Below, piece by piece: positions 17,404 to 28,086 of a stretch of DNA of 64,000 nucleotides. The translations under genes were made by a program, and so were the position numbers. The stretch comes from Pseudomonas moorei (GTDB lineage Bacteria; Pseudomonadota; Gammaproteobacteria; Pseudomonadales; Pseudomonadaceae), in contig NZ_VZPP01000002.1 in NCBI RefSeq assembly GCF_008801475.1, positions 186,001-250,000 of the forward strand, written 5' to 3'. The first letter of the stretch is position 1; every line of letters starts with the position of its first letter. The notes beneath the pieces are model-generated. The model had not been told where the DNA came from. It ran no database searches and saw nothing but the letters and a program-made list of their open reading frames with translations.

Positions 17404-17492
17404 ACCTGTGGGAGCGAGCCCGCTCGCGAAGGAGAGTCAGTCAACGAAGAGGTCGACTGGGAGTCCATCGCGAGCAGGCTCGCTCTTACAGT
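17404..17492. repeat. REP pair
   Basis: Inverted GGGAGCGAGCCCGCTCGCGA (about 17410-17429) and CGCGAGCAGGCTCGCT (about 17470-17485) between the convergent HD-domain gene and spuH. Confidence 0.85.
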
Positions 17493-17536
17493 GGATCAGG
17501 GGCGGCCACGAAATTGTGGCCAACCCGACATCAAGC

Positions 17537-18427
17537 TCAAGCCGCTTCCGGTGCCTGCGCGCGACGCACGTCCGGTTGCTTCCACGAATCGGCAGCGCCT
17601 TCTTCGATGGCCTGCTGAATCGCCCGCTTGCGGCTTTCTTCGGCGCGGCGGCTGAAGAACCACACCAGGAACGTCATCAGCGATACCGCCAGCAGAATCA
17701 GGCTGGCCACGGCGTTGATCTCCGGCTTCACGCCCAGGCGTACCGCCGAGAACACTTCCATCGGCAGGGTCGTGGACCCCGGACCCGACACGAAGCTCGC
17801 CAACACCAGGTCATCCAGGGACAGGGCGAAGGACATCATGCCGCCCGCGCCCAGGGATGGCGCGATCATCGGAATGGTGATCAGGAAGAACACCTTCCAT
17901 GGCCGAGCACCGAGGTCCATGGCCGCTTCTTCGATGGACAGGTCCAGCTCACGCAAACGCGCCGAGACCACCACCGCCACATACGCCGCACAGAACGTGG
18001 TGTGAGCGATCCAGATGGTGACGATGCCGCGTTCCTGCGGCCAGCCGATCATCTGCGCCATGGCCACGAACAGCAGCAACAGCGACAGACCGGTGATCAC
18101 CTCGGGCATGACCAGCGGCGCGGTCACCAGGCCGCCGAACAGCGTACGGCCCTTGAAGTGAGTAATACGGGTCAGGACGAACGCTGCCAGCGTACCCAGT
18201 GCCACCGCCGCCACCGCCGTGTAGCAGGCGATTTCCAGCGAGCGCACCACCGAGCCCATCAGTTGCGTGTTGTCGAGCAGGCCGACGTACCACTTGATCG
18301 ACCAGCCGCCCCACACCGTCACCAGTTTCGAGGCGTTGAACGAGTAGATCACCAGGATCAGCATCGGCGCATAAATGAACAGCAGACCCAATACCAGCAT
18401 CAAGCTGGAGAAACGGAAGCGCTTCAT
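17537..18427 (-). CDS. spuH: polyamine ABC transporter permease SpuH (PotI-type)
   Basis: 296 residues, an integral inner-membrane permease with about six hydrophobic segments. The binding-protein-dependent transport EAA region is DLSIEEAAMDLGARPWKVFFLITIP (near residues 170-195). It is the last gene of the spuBCDEFGH unit and starts within the stop of spuG (ATGA overlap of four bases), so the two permeases are translationally coupled. With SpuG it forms the channel for spermidine/putrescine import. The C-terminus is long and basic (RRAEESRKRAIQQAIEEG). REP elements follow it. Confidence 0.95.
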   Translation of the reverse strand: MKRFRFSSLMLVLGLLFIYAPMLILVIYSFNASKLVTVWGGWSIKWYVGLLDNTQLMGSVVRSLEIACYTAVAAVALGTLAAFVLTRITHFKGRTLFGGLVTAPLVMPEVITGLSLLLLFVAMAQMIGWPQERGIVTIWIAHTTFCAAYVAVVVSARLRELDLSIEEAAMDLGARPWKVFFLITIPMIAPSLGAGGMMSFALSLDDLVLASFVSGPGSTTLPMEVFSAVRLGVKPEINAVASLILLAVSLMTFLVWFFSRRAEESRKRAIQQAIEEGAADSWKQPDVRRAQAPEAA

Positions 18428-19344
18428 TCTTTACCCTCCATTTCCTTGGCCTGACTGCGGTTGAAGAGAATGATCGGCACAATCAGGATCGCCAGCATCA
18501 CTACCGCCAGGGAAGAAGCCACCGGCCAGTCTCGGTTGTTGAAGAACTCTTGCCAGAGCACTTTACCGATCATCAGGGTTTCCGGACCACCGAGCAGTTC
18601 CGGGATCACGAACTCGCCCACCACCGGGATGAACACCAGCATGCAGCCGGCGATGATGCCGTTTTTCGACAGCGGAATCGTGATCTTCCAGAAGCTGTTG
18701 AAGTTGCTCGAACCCAGGTCCGACGCGGCTTCCAGCAGGCTTTGATCGTGCTTCACCAGGTTGGCGTAGAGCGGCAGGATCATGAACGGCAGGTAGGAAT
18801 AAACCACGCCGATGTAGACCGCCAGGTTGGTGTTGAGGATCTGCAGCGGTTCGTTGATCCAGCCCATGCTCATCAGGAAACCGTTGAGCAGACCGTTGTT
18901 GCTGAGGATGCCCATCCACGCATACACGCGGATCAGGATCGCGGTCCAGGTCGGCATCATGATCAGCAGCACCAGCACCGTTTGCAGCTCTTTACGGGCG
19001 CTGGCGATGGCGTAGGCCATCGGATAGCCGATCAGCAGACAGAGGATGGTGCTGAAAAACGCCATCTTCAGCGAGCCGAGGTAGGCGGCGATGTACAGCT
19101 CGTCGCCAGCCAGCGTCGCGTAGTTGCCCAGGTTCAGCAGCAGCTGCAATTTCTGCTCGGCGTAGCTGTAGATCTCGGTGTACGGCGGAATGGCCACGTC
19201 GGCTTCGGCGAAGCTGATCTTCAGGACGATGAAGAACGGCAGCATGAAGAACAGGAACAGCCAGATGAAGGGAACCCCGATGACCAACTGGCGGCCACCG
19301 GGAATTATTCGACTGAAGCGGCGTTTGAGTTTGCGCATGTTCAT
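18424..19344 (-). CDS. spuG: polyamine ABC transporter permease SpuG (PotH-type)
   Basis: 306 residues. The short basic N-terminus is followed by hydrophobic segments from LVIGVPFIWLFLFFMLPFFIV on; the EAA loop is DQSLLEAASDLGSSNFNSFWKITIPLS (near 205-230). It partners SpuH in the polyamine importer. Its first ATG (19344) overlaps the spuF stop by four bases, though MRKL two codons on (19338) is an equally good start. Strong operon structure and same-order homology to the spu/pot genes make the call firm. Confidence 0.95.
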   Translation of the reverse strand: MNMRKLKRRFSRIIPGGRQLVIGVPFIWLFLFFMLPFFIVLKISFAEADVAIPPYTEIYSYAEQKLQLLLNLGNYATLAGDELYIAAYLGSLKMAFFSTILCLLIGYPMAYAIASARKELQTVLVLLIMMPTWTAILIRVYAWMGILSNNGLLNGFLMSMGWINEPLQILNTNLAVYIGVVYSYLPFMILPLYANLVKHDQSLLEAASDLGSSNFNSFWKITIPLSKNGIIAGCMLVFIPVVGEFVIPELLGGPETLMIGKVLWQEFFNNRDWPVASSLAVVMLAILIVPIILFNRSQAKEMEGKE

Positions 19345-20483
19345 GAGCGAAGTACCACGCCGCTGTCGTCTTCCCAGTACACGTACACCTGATCACCCCA
19401 GGTCGGCCGCTGGCCACGGCGTTCGGCGTTGGCGACGAAGGACTGGACGATCTTGCCGCTCGGCAGTTCAACGTAGAACACCGAGTGACCGCCCAGGTAG
19501 GCGATGTCGTGCACCTTGCCGCTGGACCAGTTGTATTCGCAGGTCGGCATGGTCGGGGTCACGAGCAGCTTTTCCGGACGAATCGCGTAGGTCACGGACT
19601 TGTCCTGCACCGAGGTGCTGATGCCGTGGCCGACATAGATCTGGCGGTCCAGGTCCTTGCAGGTGATGGTCGCGTGGCCTTCGGCATCGTCGATCACTTC
19701 ACCGTCGAAGATGTTGACGTTGCCGATGAATTCGCAGACCAGGCGGCTGGTCGGGGTTTCGTAGATGTCGATCGGGCTGCCGATCTGGGCGATCCAGCCC
19801 AGGTGCATGATCGCGATGCGCTCGGCCATGGTCATGGCCTCTTCCTGGTCGTGGGTCACCATGACGCAGGTTACGCCGACGCGTTCGATGATCTCCACCA
19901 GCTCCAGCTGCATTTGCGAACGCAGCTTCTTGTCCAGTGCGCCCATCGGTTCGTCGAGCAACAGCAGCTTCGGACGCTTGGCCAGGGAACGGGCCAGGGC
20001 AACACGCTGACGCTGACCACCGGACAATTGATGGGGTTTGCGCTTGGCGTATTGGCTCATCTGCACCAGCTTGAGCATGTCGGCCACGCGTGCATCGATT
20101 TCAGCGGCCGGCAGCTTGTCCTGCTTGAGGCCGAAGGCGATGTTCTGCGCCACGGTCATGTGCGGGAACAATGCGTAGGACTGGAACATCATGTTGATCG
20201 GCCGCTCGTACGGCGGCATGTCGGTGATGTCTACGCCATCGAGGAAGATCCGTCCTTCGGTTGGACGCTCGAAACCCGCGAGCATACGCAGCAAGGTGGA
20301 TTTGCCCGATCCCGAACCGCCGAGCAGGGCGAAAATCTCGCCTTTCTTGATTTCCAGGGACACATCGTCCACGGCAATCGTCTCGTCGAACTTCTTCGTG
20401 ACCCGGTCGATTTTGACCAGCACCTGTTTAGGTGACTGGTCGCCCTCGAGGGCTTTCTTATAGGCGCCGGAGGCAACTGCCAT
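19341..20483 (-). CDS. spuF: polyamine ABC transporter ATP-binding protein SpuF (PotG-type)
   Basis: 380 residues, cytoplasmic. The ABC ATPase has Walker A GGSGSGKST (about 55-63), the Q-loop MFQSYALFPHMTV, signature LSGGQRQRVALARSLA, Walker B LLLLDEPMGALD and the switch histidine in MVTHDQEEAM. A C-terminal TOBE-type regulatory region (from about 290) is typical of PotA/PotG. It energises uptake through SpuG and SpuH of substrate delivered by SpuD or SpuE. It is 73 bases downstream of spuE. Confidence 0.96.
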   Translation of the reverse strand: MAVASGAYKKALEGDQSPKQVLVKIDRVTKKFDETIAVDDVSLEIKKGEIFALLGGSGSGKSTLLRMLAGFERPTEGRIFLDGVDITDMPPYERPINMMFQSYALFPHMTVAQNIAFGLKQDKLPAAEIDARVADMLKLVQMSQYAKRKPHQLSGGQRQRVALARSLAKRPKLLLLDEPMGALDKKLRSQMQLELVEIIERVGVTCVMVTHDQEEAMTMAERIAIMHLGWIAQIGSPIDIYETPTSRLVCEFIGNVNIFDGEVIDDAEGHATITCKDLDRQIYVGHGISTSVQDKSVTYAIRPEKLLVTPTMPTCEYNWSSGKVHDIAYLGGHSVFYVELPSGKIVQSFVANAERRGQRPTWGDQVYVYWEDDSGVVLRS

Positions 20484-20556
20484 TTACGAAACTCCCAGAA
20501 AAAAAGAGTGCAGTTCGCTCAAGGTGAGCCAACCTTGGATAGTTTGAGCCTTGAAG

Positions 20557-21696
<1,140 letters not shown>

Positions 21697-21783
21697 TTAC
21701 ATGACAGCCATGGCTGCCTGGCAACAAAACCGGCGCGCAACTTACCCTCGAAAAACCGTTCCAGCAAAACTTTTATGCAGATA

Positions 21784-21886
21784 CCTGTAGGAGCGAGCCC
21801 GCTCGCAATGGCCGTCAAGGATGACGCTGGGTGCCTGACACCTCGCGGTGCTATCAGACTCATCGCGAGCAAGCTCACTCCTACAA
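21784..21886. repeat. REP pair inside the spu operon
   Basis: Inverted copies (about 21784-21811 and 21861-21886) in the 243-base gap between spuD and spuE. In transcript form it is a long hairpin between two cistrons and could set different mRNA levels for the two binding proteins. Confidence 0.85.
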
Positions 21887-21897
21887 GGTTTTACCCA

Positions 21898-23010
21898 TTA
21901 CTTACCGGATTTGATCGTGGTCCAACTGCGAGTCAGGATCCGCTGGGTCGCGGCCGGCAAGTCGGCAATCGCGTACAGCTTGGCCTGCACGTCCGCTGGC
22001 GGGTAGATGCCTGGATCGCTGGTGATGTCTTTATCAACCAGTGGCGTGGCAGCCGCGTTACCGTTCGGGAAGCGCACGGCGTTGGTGATTGCAGCCATGA
22101 CTTCCGGCTTCTGCAGGTAGGTCATGAATTTGTAGGCGCCTTCGACGTTTTCGGCATCTTTAGGGATGGCGACCATGTCGTAGAAGCTGCCCGCACCTTC
22201 TTTCGGGATGTTGTAGCTGACTTTCACCTTGTCACCGGCTTCAGCCGCGCGGGACTTGGCCTGGTACACGTCCCCCGAATAACCCACGGCTACGCAGATG
22301 TTGCCGTTGGCCAGGTCGGAGATGTACTTGGAAGAGTGGAAGTAGGCGATCGAAGGACGAACCTTGAGCAGCAGCGCCTGAGCCTTGTCGATGTCTTCTT
22401 TCTTCTGGCTGTCGGTTGGCAGGCCCAGGTAATGCAGCGCCACCGGAATCATCTCGGTTGGCGAATCCAGCAGGCTGATACCGCACGACTTCAGCTTGGC
22501 GGCGTTTTCAGGCTTGAAGATCAGATCCCAGGAGTTGGTCGGTGCGTCGGCACCCAGTGCAGCCTTGACCTTCTCGGCGTTGAAGCCGATACCGATCGAA
22601 CCCCACATGTACGGGAAGGCGTGTTCGTTGCCTGGGTCGCTCACCGATACGGCCTTGAGCAGGTCCGGGTTCAGGTTTTTCCAGTTAGGCAGCTTGGACT
22701 TGTCCAGCTTCTGGTAAACACCGGCCTTGATCTGCTTGGCCAGGAAGTTGTTCGACGGTACAACGATGTCGTAGCCGGACTTGCCTGCCAGCAACTTCGC
22801 TTCCAGGGTTTCGTTACTGTCGAAAACGTCATACACGACTTTGATGCCGGACTCTTTTTCGAAGTTCGCGATGGTGTCCGGAGCAATGTAGTCGGACCAG
22901 TTGTACACGTGCAGAACTTTGTCATCGGCCTGAACCGCGCCCGCCATAATGCCCATCAGGGACATGGCGAGAAGAGTCTTGCCAGCAAACTTTTTGCCTA
23001 ATGCCTTCAT
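21898..23010 (-). CDS. spuD: periplasmic putrescine-type polyamine-binding protein SpuD
   Basis: 370 residues with a signal peptide ([18 protein letters not shown]) and a PotF fold beginning [23 protein letters not shown]. It is the first of two tandem binding proteins after spuC, the SpuD (putrescine) position. Much of the sequence is shared with spuE, showing an old duplication. It delivers polyamine to SpuFGH. Confidence 0.92.
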   Translation of the reverse strand: MKALGKKFAGKTLLAMSLMGIMAGAVQADDKVLHVYNWSDYIAPDTIANFEKESGIKVVYDVFDSNETLEAKLLAGKSGYDIVVPSNNFLAKQIKAGVYQKLDKSKLPNWKNLNPDLLKAVSVSDPGNEHAFPYMWGSIGIGFNAEKVKAALGADAPTNSWDLIFKPENAAKLKSCGISLLDSPTEMIPVALHYLGLPTDSQKKEDIDKAQALLLKVRPSIAYFHSSKYISDLANGNICVAVGYSGDVYQAKSRAAEAGDKVKVSYNIPKEGAGSFYDMVAIPKDAENVEGAYKFMTYLQKPEVMAAITNAVRFPNGNAAATPLVDKDITSDPGIYPPADVQAKLYAIADLPAATQRILTRSWTTIKSGK

Positions 23011-23136
23011 GCGTGATGCTCCAAATTTTTCTTTTTTGAACCACTAAGTTCAGCGGCCGAACCCGGGCAACTGGAACCGCGGCTAGTCTGGCAAGTTCCG
23101 AGGCGGTCTTTCAACAAAAGGCCACCCTTTATGGCT

Positions 23137-23171
23137 GCTCTGAGCGAAAGTTTCATACTTGCGCTCAGAGC
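23137..23171 (-). other. intercistronic hairpin between spuC and spuD
   Basis: Perfect 10-base stem GCTCTGAGCG (23137-23146) and CGCTCAGAGC (23162-23171) around a 15-base loop, just after the spuC stop. On the transcribed strand no T-run follows, so it is not a standard terminator. An mRNA-stabilising or processing hairpin, or a partial attenuator, is possible. Confidence 0.6.
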
Positions 23172-23178
23172 CTAGCAC

Positions 23179-24543
23179 TTAGCCCTGCAATGCACTCAGG
23201 GTCAGGTCCAGGCACTTGCGTGCCTTGGTCACTAGCTCATCGATTTCCGCCAGTGTGATCACCAGCGGCGGAGCGATGATCATGGTATCGCCCACGGCGC
23301 GCATGATCAGGCCGTTGTCGAAGCAGAACTGCCGGCAGATCATGCCAACGCCCTTGCCTTCGTAGCGCTTGCGAGTGGCCTTGTCCTGCACCAGCTCGAT
23401 AGCCCCCAACAGACCCACACCACGAACTTCGCCCACCAATGGGTGATCATTCAGTTCCCGCAAGCGTTTCTGCAAATACGGTGCCGTTTCGTTGTGCACG
23501 CGCTCGATAATTTTTTCGTCGCGCAGGATGCGGATGTTTTCCAGCGCCACCGCAGCCGCCACCGGGTGACCGGAGTACGTGAAACCGTGGTTGAAATCGC
23601 CGCCTTCATTGAGCACTGCCACCACTTCGTCGCGCACGATCAGGCCACCCATGGGGATGTAGCCGGAGGTCAGGCCTTTGGCGATGGTCATCATGTCGGG
23701 CTTGAGGCCGTAGAAATCGGAACCGAACCACTCGCCGGTGCGGCCGAAACCACAGATCACTTCGTCTGCCACGAACAGGATGTCGTACTTGGCGAGGATT
23801 TCCTTGATGCGCGGCCAGTAGGTGTCTGGCGGAATGATCACGCCGCCGGCGCCCTGGATCGGTTCGGCAATAAAGGCGCCCACGTTGTCGACGCCGATTT
23901 CCAGAATTTTCTCTTCGAGCTGGTTGGCCGCCCAGACACCGAACTCTTCCGGCGTCATGTCGCCGCCTTCGGCGAACCAGTACGGCTGGGCGATGTGGAC
24001 GATGCCCGGGATCGGCAAGTCGCCTTGTTCGTGCATGTAGGTCATGCCACCCAGGCTCGCGCCGGCCACGGTGGAACCGTGATAGCCGTTCTTGCGGCTG
24101 ATGATGACTTTCTTGTTCGGCTGGCCCTTGATCGCCCAATAGTGGCGAACCATACGCAGCATGGTGTCGTTGCCTTCAGAGCCGGAACCGGTGAAGAACA
24201 CGTGGTTCATGCCTTCAGGCGCGATATCGGCGATGGCCTTGGCCAGTTCCAGCACCGGCGGGTGAGCGGTCTGGAAGAACAGGTTGTAGTACGGCAGTTC
24301 GCGCATTTGCTTGCTGGCGGCATCGGCCAGTTCATCGCGACCGTAACCGATGGCCACGCACCACAGGCCGGCCATGCCGTCGAGGATCTTGTTGCCTTCG
24401 CTGTCCCACAGGTAAACGCCTTTGGCGTTGGTGATGATCCGCGGGCCTTTCTCTTTCAACTGCTTGAAGTCGCTGAACGGGGCCAGGTGGTGGTCACTGC
24501 TCAGGGCTTGCCATTCACGGGTTTGCGGGTTGTTGCTGGTCAT
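23179..24543 (-). CDS. spuC: polyamine:pyruvate aminotransferase SpuC
   Basis: 454 residues, class III PLP-dependent aminotransferase. Landmarks are GLWCVAIGYGRDEL, the FFTGSGSEGNDTMLRMVRHYW segment, the pyridine-nitrogen aspartate in ILFVADEVICGFGRTG, and the PLP lysine K289 in MTIAKGLTSGYIPMGG. It moves an amino group from putrescine, cadaverine or related diamines to pyruvate. It lies 59 bases downstream of spuB, and the hairpin and binding-protein genes follow. The call rests on family identity plus operon position. Confidence 0.94.
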   Translation of the reverse strand: MTSNNPQTREWQALSSDHHLAPFSDFKQLKEKGPRIITNAKGVYLWDSEGNKILDGMAGLWCVAIGYGRDELADAASKQMRELPYYNLFFQTAHPPVLELAKAIADIAPEGMNHVFFTGSGSEGNDTMLRMVRHYWAIKGQPNKKVIISRKNGYHGSTVAGASLGGMTYMHEQGDLPIPGIVHIAQPYWFAEGGDMTPEEFGVWAANQLEEKILEIGVDNVGAFIAEPIQGAGGVIIPPDTYWPRIKEILAKYDILFVADEVICGFGRTGEWFGSDFYGLKPDMMTIAKGLTSGYIPMGGLIVRDEVVAVLNEGGDFNHGFTYSGHPVAAAVALENIRILRDEKIIERVHNETAPYLQKRLRELNDHPLVGEVRGVGLLGAIELVQDKATRKRYEGKGVGMICRQFCFDNGLIMRAVGDTMIIAPPLVITLAEIDELVTKARKCLDLTLSALQG

Positions 24544-24602
24544 ACCAATCTCCTAAAAAAATCAGGTGGAGGCGCCGTTTGATCACAACGACGCCCGGCG
24601 CG

Positions 24603-25961
24603 TCAGACGGCAAAAAGCAGGAATTCCCGTTCCCACGAACTGATCACGCGCTTGAAGTTTTCATGCTCGGCCCGCTTGACCGCGACGTAGCCAGTGATGA
24701 AATTTTTGCCCAGGTATTTCGCGATGGCCGCGCTGTTTTCCATGCGTTCCAGCGCGTCCTCGATGGTCAGTGGCAGGCGCAGGTTGCGGCGCTCATAGCC
24801 ACGGCCCACCACCGGAGCACTCGGGTTCAGGCCTTCGACCATGCCGATGTAACCGCAGAGCAGGCTCGCGGCGATCGCCAGGTACGGGTTGGCATCGGCG
24901 CCCGGCAGGCGGTTTTCCACCCGACGGTTCTGCGGCCCGGCATCCGGAACCCGCAGGCCCACGGTGCGGTTCTCTTCGCCCCATTCCACGTTCACCGGTG
25001 CCGAAGTGTCCGGCAGGAAGCGGCGGAACGAGTTGACGTTGGGTGCGAACAGCGGCAACAGCTCGGGAATCAGTTTCTGCAAGCCACCGATGTGGTGCAG
25101 GAACAACTGGCTCATGGTCCCGTCTTCATTGGAGAAGATGTTCTTGCCGGTTTCGATGTCGATGATGCTCTGGTGCAAGTGCATGGCACTGCCCGGCTCG
25201 CCGGTCATGGGCTTGGCCATGAAAGTGGCGGCCACGTCATGCTTGAGCGCCGCTTCGCGCATCGTGCGCTTGAACACCAGGATCTGGTCGGCCAGGGACA
25301 GGGCATCACCGTGACGGAAGTTGATTTCCATCTGCGCCGTGCCGTCCTCGTGGATCAGCGTGTCGAGGTCCAGGTCCTGCAGCTCGCACCAGTCATAGAC
25401 GTCTTCGAACAGCGGATCGAATTCGTTGGCCGCTTCAATGGAAAACGATTGGCGACCGGTTTCAGGGCGTCCGGAACGGCCAATCGGCGGCTGCAGCGGG
25501 TAATCCGGGTCATCGCTGCGCTTGGTCAGGTAGAACTCCATTTCCGGCGCGACGATGGGCTGCCAGCCCTTGTCGGAATAGAGTTTCAGGACTTTCTTCA
25601 GCACGTTGCGCGGCGACAGCTCGATCGGGTTGCCTTGCTTGTCGTAGGTGTCGTGAATGACGATAGCGGTGGGCTCGATGGCCCAAGGCACCAGGTACAC
25701 CGCGTTCTGGTCGGGACGGCAGACCATGTCGATGTCGGCCGGATCAAGCAGCTCGTAATAGATGTCGTCTTCGACGTAATCGCCGGTCACGGTCTGCAGC
25801 AGCACGCTCTCTGGCAGGCGCATGCCTTTTTCCGCGATGAATTTGTTGGTCGGCGAAATCTTGCCCCGGGTGATCCCGGTCAAGTCGGCGATCATGCATT
25901 CGACTTCTGTGATCTTGTGGTCTTTCAACCAATCGGTGAGCTGGTCGAGGTTGTTACTCAT
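24603..25961 (-). CDS. spuB: glutamate-polyamine ligase, glutamine synthetase family (SpuB)
   Basis: 452 residues from the ATG at 25961 (MSNNLDQLTDWL), preceded by GAGG; the longer open frame adds 20 unlikely residues. Glutamine-synthetase fold: N-terminal beta-grasp part (KITEVECMIADLTGITRGK), then the catalytic domain with VAPEMEFYL, the ATP/ammonia-site MHLHQSI region and NRTVGLRVPDAG with RVENRLPGADANPYLA. It ATP-dependently joins glutamate to a polyamine, the first step of the gamma-glutamyl route. It heads the spuBCDEFGH unit. The usual neighbour spuA is only a remnant upstream. Confidence 0.93.
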   Translation of the reverse strand: MSNNLDQLTDWLKDHKITEVECMIADLTGITRGKISPTNKFIAEKGMRLPESVLLQTVTGDYVEDDIYYELLDPADIDMVCRPDQNAVYLVPWAIEPTAIVIHDTYDKQGNPIELSPRNVLKKVLKLYSDKGWQPIVAPEMEFYLTKRSDDPDYPLQPPIGRSGRPETGRQSFSIEAANEFDPLFEDVYDWCELQDLDLDTLIHEDGTAQMEINFRHGDALSLADQILVFKRTMREAALKHDVAATFMAKPMTGEPGSAMHLHQSIIDIETGKNIFSNEDGTMSQLFLHHIGGLQKLIPELLPLFAPNVNSFRRFLPDTSAPVNVEWGEENRTVGLRVPDAGPQNRRVENRLPGADANPYLAIAASLLCGYIGMVEGLNPSAPVVGRGYERRNLRLPLTIEDALERMENSAAIAKYLGKNFITGYVAVKRAEHENFKRVISSWEREFLLFAV

Positions 25962-26054
25962 AAATGCCTCTAGGCTTTGAGTTTCCCGACTCTTGCATGA
26001 GTCAGGCGATGTTTGACGCATCGGCGTCGCGTTGAAATTCCAGTGTACGAAAGG

Positions 26055-26363
26055 CTATCGTGTTTTTTCGCACCACGCGGCAAATACCGGGCGTGCAGAA
26101 TCGCAAGCGGTGCCCAAGGCAATGGAGGCGCCGCTATTGTGAATCGGTTCTATATTGAATGGAGTAACCGTAATGGGGGTGACATCAGGGCTGTCCAGAA
26201 TATCGGACGCCAATGGTCGACTCGCCAGGGACGGAAGAATCACCGGCAGTCCCGGAGCCGTGAAGGCTGCGACGCTGACGTCAATGTCGCCACTGATGTG
26301 ATAAGCATGCAGACCGATCTGCCTAGAGCAGTCGGTGACGCCGATTAACGGCAGGCGAGACAT
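26055..26363 (-). pseudogene. spuA: spuA remnant: 5' part of a gamma-glutamyl-GABA hydrolase (PuuD-type) gene
   Basis: 102 codons open from the ATG at 26363. The first part is plainly the start of a class I glutamine-amidotransferase-like gamma-glutamyl hydrolase: MSRLPLIGVTDCSRQIGLHA, then YHISGD, GLPVILPSL, SDILD and the diverged NIEPIH (NVEPFH in intact enzymes as I recall them). After GTACDSAR the match stops and the frame ends at a TAG. Intact proteins are about 250 residues and carry the catalytic GICRG cysteine and a late histidine, all missing. The position between spuI and spuB is where spuA stands in P. aeruginosa. Many substitutions in normally fixed positions suggest long decay. 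It could still make a short peptide, but no activity is expected. Confidence 0.85.
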
Positions 26364-26641
26364 GAAGCACCCCGGTATTATTGCTGTTATGGGTTTGATT
26401 CGAGCTTAGCCTTGTTCATTTTTTTACACAACACCCCCGTAAAAAATACAACACGGCCCGCTCAAGCCTGCATACGGCATAGCGCTCAAGGGCATAAAAA
26501 CGCCCCAAAGTGCTTCAAAAAAGCCACACGAGCGCTTTTTTAGGGCAAAAACGGCCTCGCTTGACTTCGGCATGCCGTTCGGGTTGACTGGAATCCGAAG
26601 AGATCAATGATTGATATTTTTAACAACAAAGGTGTTGCATC
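26364..26641. promoter_or_regulatory. divergent control region upstream of spuI
   Basis: 278 bases between the spuA remnant (-) and spuI (+), locally AT-rich (26401-26470) and with an ATTTTTTTACACAAC stretch. It should hold the spuI promoter; the AAAGG before the ATG (26630-26634) is the spuI ribosome site. No operator that I can name. Confidence 0.5.
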
Positions 26642-28018
26642 ATGTCGGTACCCCCGCGTGCCGTTCAGCTTAACGAAGCGAACGCGTTCCTTAAGGAACA
26701 TCCTGAGGTTCTGTACGTTGACCTTCTGATTGCGGATATGAATGGTGTGGTGCGCGGCAAGCGCATCGAACGCACCAGCCTCCACAAGGTTTACGAGAAA
26801 GGCATCAACCTGCCGGCCTCTCTATTTGCTCTGGATATCAATGGCTCTACGGTGGAAAGCACCGGCCTGGGCCTGGACATCGGCGATGCTGACCGAATCT
26901 GCTATCCAATCCCCGACACCCTGTGCAATGAGCCATGGCAGAAGCGCCCGACCGCGCAACTGTTGATGACCATGCACGAACTCGAAGGTGACCCTTTCTT
27001 CGCCGACCCGCGCGAAGTGCTGCGACAAGTCGTAACCAAGTTCGATGAGCTGGGCCTGACCATCTGCGCCGCATTCGAACTGGAGTTCTACCTGATTGAC
27101 CAGGAGAACGTGAACGGCCGCCCACAACCACCGCGCTCGCCGATCTCCGGCAAACGCCCGCACTCGACGCAGGTTTACCTGATCGACGACCTCGACGAAT
27201 ACGTCGACTGCCTCCAGGACATTCTGGAAGGCGCGAAAGAACAAGGCATCCCGGCCGACGCCATCGTCAAGGAAAGTGCCCCGGCGCAGTTCGAAGTGAA
27301 CCTGCACCACGTGGCCGACCCGATCAAGGCATGCGACTACGCGGTCCTGCTCAAGCGCCTGATCAAGAACATCGCCTACGACCATGAAATGGACACCACC
27401 TTCATGGCCAAGCCTTATCCAGGCCAGGCAGGCAATGGTCTGCACGTCCACATCTCGATTCTCGACAAAGACGGCAAAAACATTTTTGCCAGTGAGGATC
27501 CCGAGCAGAACGCCGCACTGCGTCACGCGATCGGCGGTGTGCTCGAGACCCTACCGGCGCAGATGGCTTTCCTCTGCCCGAACGTCAACTCCTACCGTCG
27601 TTTCGGCGCACAGTTCTACGTGCCGAACTCGCCAAGCTGGGGCCTGGACAACCGCACTGTCGCCCTGCGCGTGCCGACCGGTTCCGCCGACGCGGTCCGC
27701 CTGGAACACCGCGTGGCCGGCGCCGACGCCAACCCTTACCTGCTGATGGCTTCGGTCCTGGCAGGCGTGCACCACGGCCTGGTCAACAAGATCGAGCCGG
27801 GCGCGCCAGTGGAAGGCAACAGCTACGAGCAGAACGAGCAAAGCCTGCCGAACAACCTGCGCGATGCCTTGCGCGAGCTGGACGACAGCGAAGTCATGGC
27901 CAAGTACATCGATCCGAAATACATCGATATCTTCGTGGCCTGTAAAGAGAGCGAGCTGGAAGAGTTCGAACACTCCATCTCCGACCTCGAGTACAACTGG
28001 TACCTGCATACCGTGTAA
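26642..28018 (+). CDS. spuI: glutamate-polyamine ligase, glutamine synthetase family (SpuI)
   Basis: 458 residues from the ATG at 26642, paralogous to SpuB. It opens with MSVPPRAVQLNEANAFLKEH and has YVDLLIADMNGVVRGK, CAAFELEFYLIDQ, GNGLHVHISILD and NRTVALRVPTGSADAVRLEHRVAGADANPYLLMA, the complete set of glutamine-synthetase-type active-site segments. In P. aeruginosa SpuI is the diamine-acting gamma-glutamyl ligase divergent from spuABCDEFGH, and the same position is kept here. A strong terminator follows. Confidence 0.93.
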   Translation: MSVPPRAVQLNEANAFLKEHPEVLYVDLLIADMNGVVRGKRIERTSLHKVYEKGINLPASLFALDINGSTVESTGLGLDIGDADRICYPIPDTLCNEPWQKRPTAQLLMTMHELEGDPFFADPREVLRQVVTKFDELGLTICAAFELEFYLIDQENVNGRPQPPRSPISGKRPHSTQVYLIDDLDEYVDCLQDILEGAKEQGIPADAIVKESAPAQFEVNLHHVADPIKACDYAVLLKRLIKNIAYDHEMDTTFMAKPYPGQAGNGLHVHISILDKDGKNIFASEDPEQNAALRHAIGGVLETLPAQMAFLCPNVNSYRRFGAQFYVPNSPSWGLDNRTVALRVPTGSADAVRLEHRVAGADANPYLLMASVLAGVHHGLVNKIEPGAPVEGNSYEQNEQSLPNNLRDALRELDDSEVMAKYIDPKYIDIFVACKESELEEFEHSISDLEYNWYLHTV

Positions 28019-28037
28019 GCGATTGCAGTAAAAAAGA

Positions 28038-28071
28038 ACGCCGCAGGCTTTACAGCTTGCGGCGTTTTTTT
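28038..28071 (+). terminator. intrinsic terminator after spuI
   Basis: AACGCCGCAGGC paired with GCTTGCGGCGTT around a short loop, then a T-run of about seven. Confidence 0.9.
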
Positions 28072-28086
28072 ATGGCCGCCTGCGGC

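Noticed and set aside
21785..21886. A promoter for spuE inside the spuD-spuE gap
   Set aside because: The gap is mostly REP sequence and no -35/-10 pair was convincing.
24579..25973. 464-codon plus-strand open frame over spuB
   Set aside because: Antisense shadow; spuB has all glutamine-synthetase motifs on the other strand.
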